Shown here: positions 8,501 through 14,797 of the stretch, in pieces
Layout of the letters: the number at the start of each line of letters is the position of its first letter
Position numbering within the stretch: position 1 is the stretch's first letter
NCBI GenBank assembly: GCA_003231645.1
Contig: QIIW01000139.1
Coordinates: 1-44,120 of the forward strand
Direction of reading: 5' to 3'
Origin: Acidimicrobiia bacterium
GTDB lineage: Bacteria > Actinomycetota > Acidimicrobiia > Acidimicrobiales > Aldehydirespiratoraceae
DNA length: 44,120 nucleotides
Made by a program: the position numbers and the translations under genes
Notes under the pieces: model-generated
Database searches by the model: none
Seen by the model: only the letters and a program-made list of their open reading frames with translations
Told to the model about the DNA's origin: nothing

Positions 8501-8998
8501 CCCCGCTGCCTCCTCGATGATGGCCCGACGGTCCTCGGGATGGGCGTTGAGGACGGCATCGATCTGGCCCTGCGACACGATGACGTGCTGTTGACGGCCC
8601 ACGCCACCATCGGAGAGCAATTCGGTGACATCAAGCAGGCGACAGGGAACACCGTTGATCGAGTATTCCGACTCGCCGGTGCGGAACAAGGTACGGGTGA
8701 TCTTGACTTCACTGAACTCGACCGGGAGCATTCCGGAGTGGTTGTCGATGGTGAGGGAGACCTCGGCTCGACCCAGAGCCGACTTGGCGTTGGTGCCGGC
8801 AAAGATCACATCGTCCATCTTCTGGGATCGCACCGCGGACGGGGCCTGCGCCCCGAGTACCCACGCAATGGCATCGACAACGTTGGACTTGCCGCTTCCG
8901 TTGGGGCCGACGACGACGGTCACACCGGGCTCGAGATCGATCGAGGCCTTGTCGGCGAACGACTTGAAGCCCTTCAGAGTGAGGTTCTTGAGGTACAC
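5537..8998 (-). CDS. smc: Chromosome segregation protein SMC
   Basis: This 1,153-residue ATPase is the core of the condensin-like SMC-ScpAB complex that loops and segregates the chromosome. The head carries Walker A at 31-39 (GPNGSGKSN); the C-terminal half has the ABC signature LSGGE at about 1061 and Walker B FYVMDE at 1085-1090. Between them are two long Arg/Glu/Ala-rich coiled coils and a central hinge (around 500-640). The GTG start has GGGAG 6 bases upstream, and MYLKNLTLKGFKSF is the usual SMC beginning. It lies at the end of the rnc-fpg-smc string. The usual neighbour ftsY is not downstream; an LLM oxidoreductase is. Confidence 0.97.
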   Translation of the reverse strand: MYLKNLTLKGFKSFADKASIDLEPGVTVVVGPNGSGKSNVVDAIAWVLGAQAPSAVRSQKMDDVIFAGTNAKSALGRAEVSLTIDNHSGMLPVEFSEVKITRTLFRTGESEYSINGVPCRLLDVTELLSDGGVGRQQHVIVSQGQIDAVLNAHPEDRRAIIEEAAGVLKYRKRRDRAERRLTSTDADVIRVKDLMREVRRQLRPLEKQAEAARRHGDLVGELTALRIHAAGIEITDLKGRLGQVSGAKAIAHAKVESTRQELDRISAEITDNEHRLSTQGGHDLGDVLVRLESLRERGRGLTAVLVERRRGVERERSAFTDRAVIANLESEGARCRDEFDGVEQQLALLQPELRRLTGAESQLEQDRERFSVDWGDGVPVPSGRAHELRGELGALNSAIEGGRHELQTLESRLGVLADRRRLLEADAAERRAEAQALRDEEEPLVAAAEAAETALAVAESAHRTAARHLTELTSELDRWAARREALELALDDARACSGAQRLDGIEGMLGSLLDLVAVDPGWEAAFESAAGDALGAVVVRDREAARAALSMLSEGDGAGAVLALGIGRSTLSPTTEDRVRDHVSGTHPGVDDLLDRLVGDVVVAPGDWRTAAEMALSNPAITVVTLEGDRFSPTGWRIGGGTNGATGAALSEAVANLASTSVLCDEAAEALTARATEVVDRQERTRGLAEKLARVVSGLAGSTDALARFEADRREMAAEAEALAPRFDELTVRVGRETERAEMVRAELPVLEAEETELLDKGRRLAVARSDLEERARAISSSRTDIEVRAAGLDARRNSLLRRIEEIDTRLERDATERDAAAGLRNSLDRRAAVIEALSLSVVARVAATEARLATAREDRRRQSEAVQETTRRLDSLRADRSRADRQLEGLRAGQAQAEVEEAELRTTLQSVVERLRAEHGLTPDVAMSAPCPPPDDGIEPGRRIEMLESELDIMGPVNPLALEEHSALQERHEFLQGQLDDIRSTRRELSRVINSIDEEIATVFASAFADVSVNFTQLFETLFPGGDGSISLTTPGDLLNTGVEISAKPSGKNIRKLSLLSGGERTLTALAFLFAVFRSRPSPFYVMDEVEAALDDVNLHRFLSLVEEFRADAQMLLVTHQRRTMEAADCLYGVSMKPGGSSRVVSERVAAA

Positions 8999-9064
8999 CG
9001 AATCTCCCGAGTCGGCCGCCGGTTCATCTGACCCACGAACGGCTCACCCCGGAATCTACCAATC

Positions 9065-9086
9065 GGAACTACACCCGTGTAGTACC
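9065..9086. promoter_or_regulatory. Palindrome upstream of smc
   Basis: A perfect 7-base inverted repeat with a 2-base centre (ACTACAC-CC-GTGTAGT, 9068-9083) is extended on both sides by a mismatch and two more G-C pairs. It lies about 70 bases before the smc GTG, in the 162-base gap between the Fpg-like gene and smc. The form suits a dimeric repressor operator; an RNA hairpin is less likely because the loop would be too small. Confidence 0.4.
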
Positions 9087-9160
9087 AACCTTGGGGAAAG
9101 CCTGGGGAAATGGTGTGGATTCGCCGTATCGGGCACCGAACGGGCACCTGAACGCCGCAA

Positions 9161-9994
9161 TCAGACCTGGGTCGTGCAGAAATACGTCCACGAACCGCCG
9201 AACTTCACCCGCTTGACCGGACGCCGACTACGACCACTCAGATCGCCCTGCTTGCCCCAGACCTCGAGGTGTTCACCGTATTCACCGGGCTTGCCGAACG
9301 GGTCGACGAACGGTCGGGCGGCGGTGGAGGTGCCGCGATGCTTGATCGCATCGTGGAGAGTGCCGACCACCGCACGATGCAACCGACGGATTTCCTGACT
9401 CGACAACGAATCACTGCTCCGGTTGTAGCGCAAGCCGGCGTGGTAGAGGATCTCGTCGGCATAGATGTTGCCAATTCCGACCACGAAGGTGGGGTCCATG
9501 AGCAGCGTCTTCAGCTTCGTGGCCCGCCGGAGCAGCACCCGACCGAACGCGGTCCACGACACGGGTTCATCGACCGGATCGAGCCCGTAGTTCTCGATCT
9601 CGGGGATCTCCTCGGCTAGGGCATCGGAGTCGATCACGAACACGTTGCTGGTGCCCTCGGCGTCGACCAGACGAAGTTGACCGTGCTGGGTGAAGGTCAT
9701 CACGATCTCGGTGTCGGGGTCCTGAGCATCCTTGTTGGCGTGACGTCGCAGTGAACCCGAGGAGCCCAGATCGACGACCATCGTCGACTCGGAGTCGAAC
9801 GCGACGAGCAGATAGAGGCCCACACGGCCCACACCGACGATTTTCCAACCCGGCAACTGCTCGGCGAATGACTTGCGGGTCTTGTAGCGCCCGAGCACCT
9901 TCATGCTCGCCGCCTCGACCAACTTCACCCTCTTGCCAACGAGATCCTTGTCGAGGTCGCGCCTCACGGTTTCGATTTCAGGTAATTCGAACAT
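9161..9994 (-). CDS. Fpg/MutM-fold protein lacking catalytic and zinc residues
   Basis: The 277-residue protein follows the Fpg (8-oxoguanine glycosylase) fold from end to end: ELPEIETVRRDL at the N-terminus, the helix-two-turn-helix VVGIGNIYADEILYHAG at 171-187, and a C-terminal region matching the zinc finger. Compared with E. coli Fpg, however, the catalytic Pro2 is Phe, Lys57 is Leu60, the HLGMSG loop is DLGSSG, the damage-probing DPRRFG is DAEGTS, the finger Arg is lost and only one of four zinc cysteines remains (Cys273). The start at 9994 was chosen for its 7-base spacing to GGAG and its one-base overlap with the rnc stop; an ATG one codon earlier is possible. It sits exactly where mutM usually is. 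It may bind DNA without cutting it, or be a distinct enzyme. Confidence 0.85.
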   Translation of the reverse strand: MFELPEIETVRRDLDKDLVGKRVKLVEAASMKVLGRYKTRKSFAEQLPGWKIVGVGRVGLYLLVAFDSESTMVVDLGSSGSLRRHANKDAQDPDTEIVMTFTQHGQLRLVDAEGTSNVFVIDSDALAEEIPEIENYGLDPVDEPVSWTAFGRVLLRRATKLKTLLMDPTFVVGIGNIYADEILYHAGLRYNRSSDSLSSQEIRRLHRAVVGTLHDAIKHRGTSTAARPFVDPFGKPGEYGEHLEVWGKQGDLSGRSRRPVKRVKFGGSWTYFCTTQV

Positions 9995-10689
9995 CATCGA
10001 TCTCCGTCTTTCGGTGTGGATGCATGCCATGCGTCGCGGGCGGCACGCTGCTCGGCCTCTTTCTTGGAGCTGCCGTCGCCCCGGCCCGTGACCACGCCAT
10101 CGAGTCGGACCGTGGCATGGAATCGCTTGTCGTGCTCGGGCCCGGTGGATGTGATCTCGTAGAAGGGTGGATCGAATCCCTCGCCGGCAGCCATCTCCTG
10201 GAGACGTGTTTTGAAATCGCCCGCGCCCGGCCGACGTGCCGCCTCGTCGATCTGGGCCTCGAATTGGCCGAGCACGAACTGCCGGGCCGGGTCGATCCCG
10301 CCGTCGAGATAGATGGCCCCGATCACCGCCTCCAACGCGTCGGCGAGTATCGATGCCTTCGATCGGCCGCCCGAAGCGTCCTCTCCCCTGCCCAGCCGCA
10401 GTCCCTCGCCCAGCCCGAGCGCCTCACCAATGATCGACAGGCTCGCCGCGCTGACCACGGAGGCCCTCGTCTTGGCCAGCTTGCCCTCGGGCCGCTCCGG
10501 GAACCGGTCGAAGATGTAGTCGGTCACGACCAGGCCGAGAACGGCATCGCCGAGAAACTCCAGACGCTCGTTGGAGGGCTCCCCCGGATGTTCGGCACAC
10601 CATGATCTGTGGGTGAGCGCGAGTACGAGACGGTCGGGATCGCCGAACCGATACCCAATCCGGCTCTCGAGCGAGTCGGCGGAGACCAA
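9994..10689 (-). CDS. rnc: Ribonuclease III
   Basis: This 231-residue endonuclease cuts double-stranded RNA and matures rRNA precursors. The signature NERLEFLGDAVLG is at 40-52, with the metal-binding Glu and Asp inside it; the second metal site is DALEAVIGAIYLDGG near 116-130. A double-stranded-RNA-binding domain fills about 160-227 and ends in the KKEAEQRAARDA helix. The start is a TTG 13 bases after the acpP stop; there is no ATG or GTG before the conserved region and no clear ribosome binding site, so translation probably relies on coupling to acpP. The stop overlaps the Fpg-like start (TGATG). Confidence 0.96.
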   Translation of the reverse strand: MVSADSLESRIGYRFGDPDRLVLALTHRSWCAEHPGEPSNERLEFLGDAVLGLVVTDYIFDRFPERPEGKLAKTRASVVSAASLSIIGEALGLGEGLRLGRGEDASGGRSKASILADALEAVIGAIYLDGGIDPARQFVLGQFEAQIDEAARRPGAGDFKTRLQEMAAGEGFDPPFYEITSTGPEHDKRFHATVRLDGVVTGRGDGSSKKEAEQRAARDAWHASTPKDGDR

Positions 10690-10702
10690 CGTCGACAGCG
10701 TC

Positions 10703-10993
10703 TCAGCCCAACTTGGCGACGACGTAGTCGACTGCGTCGCGGACGGTCAGGAGGTCCTCCAGATCTTCATCGTCGATCCGGAAACCGACGGTGCGTTCAC
10801 CGACGTCTTCCTCGATCGCCTCGACCAGCTCAATCAGAGCCAGCGAATCAGCATCGAGGTCACCCTGGAAGGCGTCGCCTTCGTTGATCGAGCCGGGTTC
10901 GATCTCGAGAATGTCGGCCAGGCGCTCCTTGATCATGGAGAGAACCTCGCCGCGCCCCATCGGGGGCTGGGATACATGAGTTTCCGCAGGCAT
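10703..10993 (-). CDS. acpP: Acyl carrier protein
   Basis: The 96-residue carrier holds growing acyl chains in type II fatty acid synthesis through a phosphopantetheine arm on the serine of the DADSLALIELVEAIEE motif (Ser50). It is acidic and all-helical as expected. It carries an N-terminal extension of roughly 15 residues compared with E. coli ACP (78 residues). The ATG at 10993 has AGGAA 6 bases upstream; a longer in-frame opening was rejected. It follows plsX, which makes acyl-phosphate from acyl-ACP, and precedes rnc, as in many bacteria. Confidence 0.94.
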   Translation of the reverse strand: MPAETHVSQPPMGRGEVLSMIKERLADILEIEPGSINEGDAFQGDLDADSLALIELVEAIEEDVGERTVGFRIDDEDLEDLLTVRDAVDYVVAKLG

Positions 10994-11039
10994 GACGCTT
11001 CCTGTCTCGTTGCCGTTGCCGCTGACCTTACAGCCCACG

Positions 11040-12068
11040 TCAACTTGTGCGCTTGTGAATCGGCGCGCGAGTGGGTGTCCAACGGCCGGCCGCGGCGGTC
11101 GTGAGGTGCTCCACCATCGAGGCTTGCACCAGATCGGCCGCGATCTTGACGGCGTTGACGATCGCGGTTGCCGAACTCGAACCGTGCGAAATCACGCACA
11201 CACCATCGACCCCGAGCAGCATGGCGCCGCCGGTGGAGTCGGGGTGGAGTTCGGCGACCATCGAGTCGAGTGCCCCGCCGAGGGCTTCACCGGCAGCCCG
11301 TGTCCGGTCATCGGTGTCGATGGCCACCAGCAGGCGACCGATCAACGACTTCATGGCGCCTTCGAGAGTCTTGAGGGTCACGTTGCCGGTGAAGCCGTCG
11401 GTGACGATCACATCGACATCCGGGGTCATGATGTCGCGGCCCTCGACGTTGCCGATCCATTCGGCACCGGTGGCGGCCGCCCACTCCGGCTCGGACAGCA
11501 GCTTGAAACATTCCTTCACGAACGGACTGCCCTTGCCCGCTTCCTCGCCTATCGACAGCAGGCCGACACGAGGAGACCCGATGCCGAACCGGTCACGCGC
11601 GTAGACCGCCCCCATACGGGCGAACTCGACCAGCCAGGCCGGCCGACACTCGGAGTTGGCTCCGGCGTCGAGAAGCGTGGTGGGCGTGTGGCCGGGTACC
11701 GGAATCGGAGTGGCGATGGCCGGGCGACTGATGCCTTTGATGCGGCCCATCCGCAACAGCGCCGACGCCATGGCGGCGCCGGTGTTACCGGCGGAGACCA
11801 TGGCCGACGCCTTGCCGTCGCGCACCGCCTCGGCGGCGCGCACCAGAGACGAATCCTTCATACGCCGTACGCTGGCGCCGGGCTCGGCATCCATGGCGAT
11901 GACCTCGCTGGCTGCGATCACATCGAGGTCACCCGTGTCGGGTAGATCCCCGGGCCGGCCCACCAGCACCACCGGTATGCCCAGTTCCTCGGCGGCGCGG
12001 CGCGCGCCGGTGACGATCTCGTCGGGGGCACGGTCGCCGCCCATAGCGTCGACCGCCACGGGAAGCAT
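11040..12068 (-). CDS. plsX: Phosphate acyltransferase PlsX
   Basis: The 342-residue protein converts acyl-ACP and phosphate to acyl-phosphate, the donor for the first acylation of glycerol-3-phosphate at the membrane. It begins with the diagnostic MLPVAVDAMGGDRAPDEIV, and carries SAGNTGAAMASALLRMGRI and the GVDGVCVISHGSS segment near the end. The ATG at 12068, four bases after the rpmF stop, restores the family start; a longer in-frame opening to 12284 only covers rpmF in another frame. It belongs to the rpmF-plsX-acpP-rnc string. Confidence 0.96.
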   Translation of the reverse strand: MLPVAVDAMGGDRAPDEIVTGARRAAEELGIPVVLVGRPGDLPDTGDLDVIAASEVIAMDAEPGASVRRMKDSSLVRAAEAVRDGKASAMVSAGNTGAAMASALLRMGRIKGISRPAIATPIPVPGHTPTTLLDAGANSECRPAWLVEFARMGAVYARDRFGIGSPRVGLLSIGEEAGKGSPFVKECFKLLSEPEWAAATGAEWIGNVEGRDIMTPDVDVIVTDGFTGNVTLKTLEGAMKSLIGRLLVAIDTDDRTRAAGEALGGALDSMVAELHPDSTGGAMLLGVDGVCVISHGSSSATAIVNAVKIAADLVQASMVEHLTTAAAGRWTPTRAPIHKRTS

Positions 12069-12072
12069 CGAC

Positions 12073-12252
12073 TCAGTCGACCTCGATGGCCTGGCGACCG
12101 CCGTACCAGCCACAATTGCCACAGGCACGGTGGGGACGCTTGGTGGCGCCGCAGTGAGGGCAGGCGCTGCGCGCCGAGGTACCGACGGTCCAAGCGGAAG
12201 CCTTACGGCTTCTGCTCTTGGACTTCGACATCTTCTTCTTCGGGACTGCCAT
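12073..12252 (-). CDS. rpmF: 50S ribosomal protein L32
   Basis: The 59-residue protein begins MAVPKKKMSKSKSRSRKA, the standard L32 opening, and has a four-cysteine zinc ribbon: CPHC at 31-34 and CGNC at 44-47. AGGAA lies 8 bases before the ATG. It lies immediately before plsX with a 4-base gap and after the DUF177 gene, the textbook yceD-rpmF-plsX arrangement. Confidence 0.96.
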   Translation of the reverse strand: MAVPKKKMSKSKSRSRKASAWTVGTSARSACPHCGATKRPHRACGNCGWYGGRQAIEVD

Positions 12253-12381
12253 GACGCGTTCCTGGTATCAGATCGGGCGAACACGCAAGGCTACCGACAC
12301 AACCCACCGACGGCACCCCCCGATCGGGCGCCGCGACGGGTGCCCGACACGTGGATGTTTCGGCGGCCGGACCTCGTCGGC

Positions 12382-12897
12382 TCAGTCCGGACGCCTCGGA
12401 TCGTCGAAGCTCAACCCGTCGAGGATCGCCCAGCGCGAATCACCGCTCGGCCGTCGGTCGTCGGGCGCCCCGGTCGGGAAACGATCGGGTTCGGGCCCAC
12501 GACAGGATTCCTCACATAGTGGAGCGAGGGGCAGGGCGAGCAGAACGGCCTCCCTTACGGCCGGGGCGAGATCGATCCGCTCGTCGGTTATCGGCCACGT
12601 CTCGCCCTCGGTGGGCTCTGCTTCGAAGATCTCCCTGATCTCGACTCCGATCGTACCCTCGACCCGGGTCAGGCAGCGGCGGCATGGCCCGGTCCACCGG
12701 GCACTCACCGTCCCGGAGGCGGCCATGCCCTCGGCGACTGCTTCGACCACCAAATCGACATCGGCCGAACAATCGACCACTTCGACGTCTCCGACGAGCG
12801 CGGCGCCGATACCGACCCTGGCCACGACATCACGCCGAATGACCGCGCGACACTGGATGGTGACCACATCGACGATCAGACCGTCGGGATCGATCAA
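12382..12897 (-). CDS. DUF177 / YceD family protein
   Basis: The 171-residue protein has the family layout: an N-terminal strand-rich part, the GPCRRCL motif near residue 70 with two cysteines, an acidic middle, and PLCEESCRG near 127. The four cysteines look like a metal site. Members of this family are linked to 23S rRNA accumulation (plant DCL/YceD) but the mechanism in bacteria is not settled. The TTG at 12897 overlaps the stop of the SepIVA-like gene by four bases (TTGA); a GTG about ten codons downstream is an alternative. Its place before rpmF is strongly conserved. Confidence 0.9.
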   Translation of the reverse strand: MIDPDGLIVDVVTIQCRAVIRRDVVARVGIGAALVGDVEVVDCSADVDLVVEAVAEGMAASGTVSARWTGPCRRCLTRVEGTIGVEIREIFEAEPTEGETWPITDERIDLAPAVREAVLLALPLAPLCEESCRGPEPDRFPTGAPDDRRPSGDSRWAILDGLSFDDPRRPD

Positions 12898-13469
12898 TCC
12901 TGGTCCTGGTCGAAGAAGGCATCGTCGGACGCGGCCTCATCGGCAGGTGCGGGCGGTTCGATCCCGGGTCCACGCGCTCCCTGCAGCCGGGCACGGCCGG
13001 AGCCGACGGTGCGCAACGTTCGCTGGAGAACAACCTCGAACCCTCCGAGTTTCTGATCACACCAGTCCTCGGTCTCCAGACGAAGTCGGCGGGCCTCGGC
13101 GTCGGCGTCGGTTACCACCCTGCGGGCGTGCTCGGCCGCGGCTTTCACCACCTCGGTTCGCTGCACCATCTGCTCGGCTCGGGCCCGGGACGTGGCGATG
13201 ATCTCGTCGCCTTCCTGTTGCACACGGGCCAGAAAATCGTCGCGCTCCTTCAGTAGCCAACGGGCGCTGCGCAACTCGTCGGGGAGTCCATCGGCGGCCG
13301 CCCGCAAGAGTTCCGACAGCTCGTCCTTGTTGACCATCGACGAGGCCGAGAGCGGCACCGGTCTGGCCGCCTCCACGATCTCGATGGCCTGGCGGAGAAG
13401 CAGTTCGGCCTGGGGAGCGCGGTACTGCGGAGGTGGGGTCACATCTCCTCCGGAATCCGTGTCGGTCAC
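12894..13469 (-). CDS. SepIVA-like DivIVA-domain septation protein
   Basis: The 191-residue protein is mostly helical with a coiled-coil core (about 45-150). The block QRTEVVKAAAEHARRVV followed by CDQKLGGFEVVLQRTLRTVG closely resembles the C-terminal half of mycobacterial SepIVA (Rv2927c family), including TEVV and KL-FE--L--TLR-VGRGR. SepIVA acts at the division site in mycobacteria. This homologue is shorter, with less of the central coiled coil. GTG start; AGGAG lies 8 bases upstream and the start overlaps the coaD stop (GTGA). In mycobacteria the same gene also neighbours DUF177 and rnc. The name is by similarity and context. Confidence 0.75.
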   Translation of the reverse strand: MTDTDSGGDVTPPPQYRAPQAELLLRQAIEIVEAARPVPLSASSMVNKDELSELLRAAADGLPDELRSARWLLKERDDFLARVQQEGDEIIATSRARAEQMVQRTEVVKAAAEHARRVVTDADAEARRLRLETEDWCDQKLGGFEVVLQRTLRTVGSGRARLQGARGPGIEPPAPADEAASDDAFFDQDQD

Positions 13470-13942
13470 CCGAACTTCTCCTTCATGCGTCGGGCCACCG
13501 GCGGCGGCACCATGCTGGTGATGTCGCCCCCGAAGCGGGCGAAATCACGAATGAACTTCGACGCGAGGAACGAACTGCGCGAAGCCGAGGGGATGAACAC
13601 CGTGTGGACCCCCGACACCGAGTTGTTCATCTGCGCCATCTGGAGTTCGTTTTCGAAATCCGACACCGCCCGCAGGCCCTTGATGATGAAATCGGCGTTG
13701 ACCTGGCGGGCCAGATCGACCACAAGGGAAGAAAACATCGTGATCGAGACATTGGGGAGATGGTTGGTGGATTCGACCAGCATCTGCTCGCGCTCGGCCA
13801 GATCGAAGAGGCCATCGCCCTTCTGCGTGTTTCGCATCGCCGCCACGACAACCTCGTCGAAAAGCGTCGACGCGGTCTCGATGATCTCGACGTGTCCGTT
13901 GTGGATGGGATCAAACGATCCGGGATACAGAACGCGAGCCAA
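13466..13942 (-). CDS. coaD: Phosphopantetheine adenylyltransferase
   Basis: The 158-residue enzyme makes dephospho-CoA from 4'-phosphopantetheine and ATP, the fourth step of CoA synthesis. It begins MARVLYPGSFDPIHNGHVEI, containing the nucleotidyltransferase HXGH motif, and ends with SSFLASKFIRDFARFGGDI, matching the family's S-S-x-x-[VS]-[RK] region. The TTG at 13942 is preferred because GGGGAG sits 8 bases upstream and the length equals the family's ~160. A GTG three codons earlier (13951) overlaps the rsmD stop but overlaps that ribosome binding site. Confidence 0.94.
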   Translation of the reverse strand: MARVLYPGSFDPIHNGHVEIIETASTLFDEVVVAAMRNTQKGDGLFDLAEREQMLVESTNHLPNVSITMFSSLVVDLARQVNADFIIKGLRAVSDFENELQMAQMNNSVSGVHTVFIPSASRSSFLASKFIRDFARFGGDITSMVPPPVARRMKEKFG

Positions 13943-13947
13943 TTTAG

Positions 13948-14478
13948 TCACTCCCCGGCTTGTCCCGTGGCGGTTGCGAGCACCACCACGGTAGCGCTGT
14001 AGCGACGGGCCCGGTGAACTTCCCAATGGGCGGGTACCTCGATCTCGCGGTCGGATTCGATCACCACCACGCAGTCGCCGACCCGGCCGAGGAGGTCATC
14101 CCACTCGTCGAACGCGTAGGGCGGGTCGAGAAGCAGGAGATCAACCGGGCCGGCCCGGTCGAGATAGCCGGGCCCGTCGGCGGAGATCACGGTCGAACGG
14201 TCGTCGAAGCCGAGCGATTCGAGATTGCGCTCGATGACCTGCCGAGCCCGCCGTTCCGACTCCACGAACGTCGCGGAAGCCGCCCCGCGTGACAAGGCCT
14301 CGATTCCCAATGCCCCCGACCCGGCGAACAGATCGAGGACCCGGGCACCCTCGATCGCTCCGAGCGAGTAGAGCGAGTTGAATATCGCCTCGCGTACCCG
14401 ATCGGCGGTCGGACGGGTGGTGGTGCCGTCGGGCACCTCGATTCGACGGCCCCCGGCGCGTCCCGACACGACCCTCAC
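13948..14478 (-). CDS. rsmD: 16S rRNA (guanine-N2-966) methyltransferase RsmD
   Basis: The 176-residue SAM-dependent enzyme methylates G966 of 16S rRNA. It shows MRVVSGRAGGRRIEVP, the conserved TRPTADRVREAIFNSL, the SAM loop VLDLFAGSGALGIEALSRG and the catalytic DPPY near residue 118. GTG start. It is followed directly by coaD, the classic rsmD-coaD pair. On the other side lies a small plus-strand gene, so transcription of the rsmD group may start in the gap at 14479-14556 or come from recG. Confidence 0.95.
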   Translation of the reverse strand: MRVVSGRAGGRRIEVPDGTTTRPTADRVREAIFNSLYSLGAIEGARVLDLFAGSGALGIEALSRGAASATFVESERRARQVIERNLESLGFDDRSTVISADGPGYLDRAGPVDLLLLDPPYAFDEWDDLLGRVGDCVVVIESDREIEVPAHWEVHRARRYSATVVVLATATGQAGE

Positions 14479-14549
14479 CTCGACTCACCCGCAGCCGCGC
14501 TCGGCACAACAATCCTCGACACAACCGACATCGCAACAGTCTGGCGTGT

Positions 14550-14574
14550 GTCACGGTACGGTCCACACCGTGAC
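14550..14574 (+). promoter_or_regulatory. Inverted repeat over the start of the zinc-ribbon gene
   Basis: Perfect 8-base arms (GTCACGGT / ACCGTGAC) with a 9-base spacer cover both a TACGGT box (14557-14562) and the GTG start (14570). It could be an operator; an mRNA hairpin is unlikely if the transcript is leaderless, because the left arm would not be transcribed. Confidence 0.4.
14557..14562 (+). promoter_or_regulatory. -10 box for the zinc-ribbon gene (leaderless)
   Basis: TACGGT lies 7 bases before the GTG start and no Shine-Dalgarno sequence is present, so transcription would begin at or near the start codon. Confidence 0.5.
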
Positions 14575-14749
14575 CGTGGCAAGGACGATCGTCTGTGTCG
14601 ACTGTGGTGGGGACTGCCGCCTGATCACCCACCAACCCGACGAGGGTTTCGCCCCTGGTGACATCGTCGCCTATCGATGCCGCGACTGCCTCGACCGCTG
14701 GGACCTCGAGGTCGTCGCCGAAGACCTCGATGACGGCCGACCCGACTGA
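14570..14749 (+). CDS. Small zinc-ribbon-like protein
   Basis: The 59-residue product has five cysteines in two groups: CVDCGGDC near residues 9-16 and CRDC near 39-42, the latter followed by LDRWDLEVV. This spacing suits a zinc ribbon. I do not recognise a named family. Support for a real gene is the paired cysteine knuckles, the -10 box seven bases before the GTG, and the fit into the gap between rsmD and the convergent recG. It is on the opposite strand from its neighbours. Function unknown; a small regulatory or metal protein is possible. Confidence 0.62.
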   Translation: MTVARTIVCVDCGGDCRLITHQPDEGFAPGDIVAYRCRDCLDRWDLEVVAEDLDDGRPD

Positions 14750-14797
14750 CCCGCCCGGTTCCACCCGAGCATTCCGGGGCGACCGGTCCCTCGTCGG

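Noticed and set aside
7787..9031. Plus-strand open frame of 414 codons opposite smc
   Set aside because: Antisense to the conserved SMC N-terminal head; composition is that of a shadow frame.
12069..12284. Longer plsX start
   Set aside because: It would cover rpmF, which has its own ribosome binding site and intact zinc ribbon; PlsX proteins begin at the later ATG.
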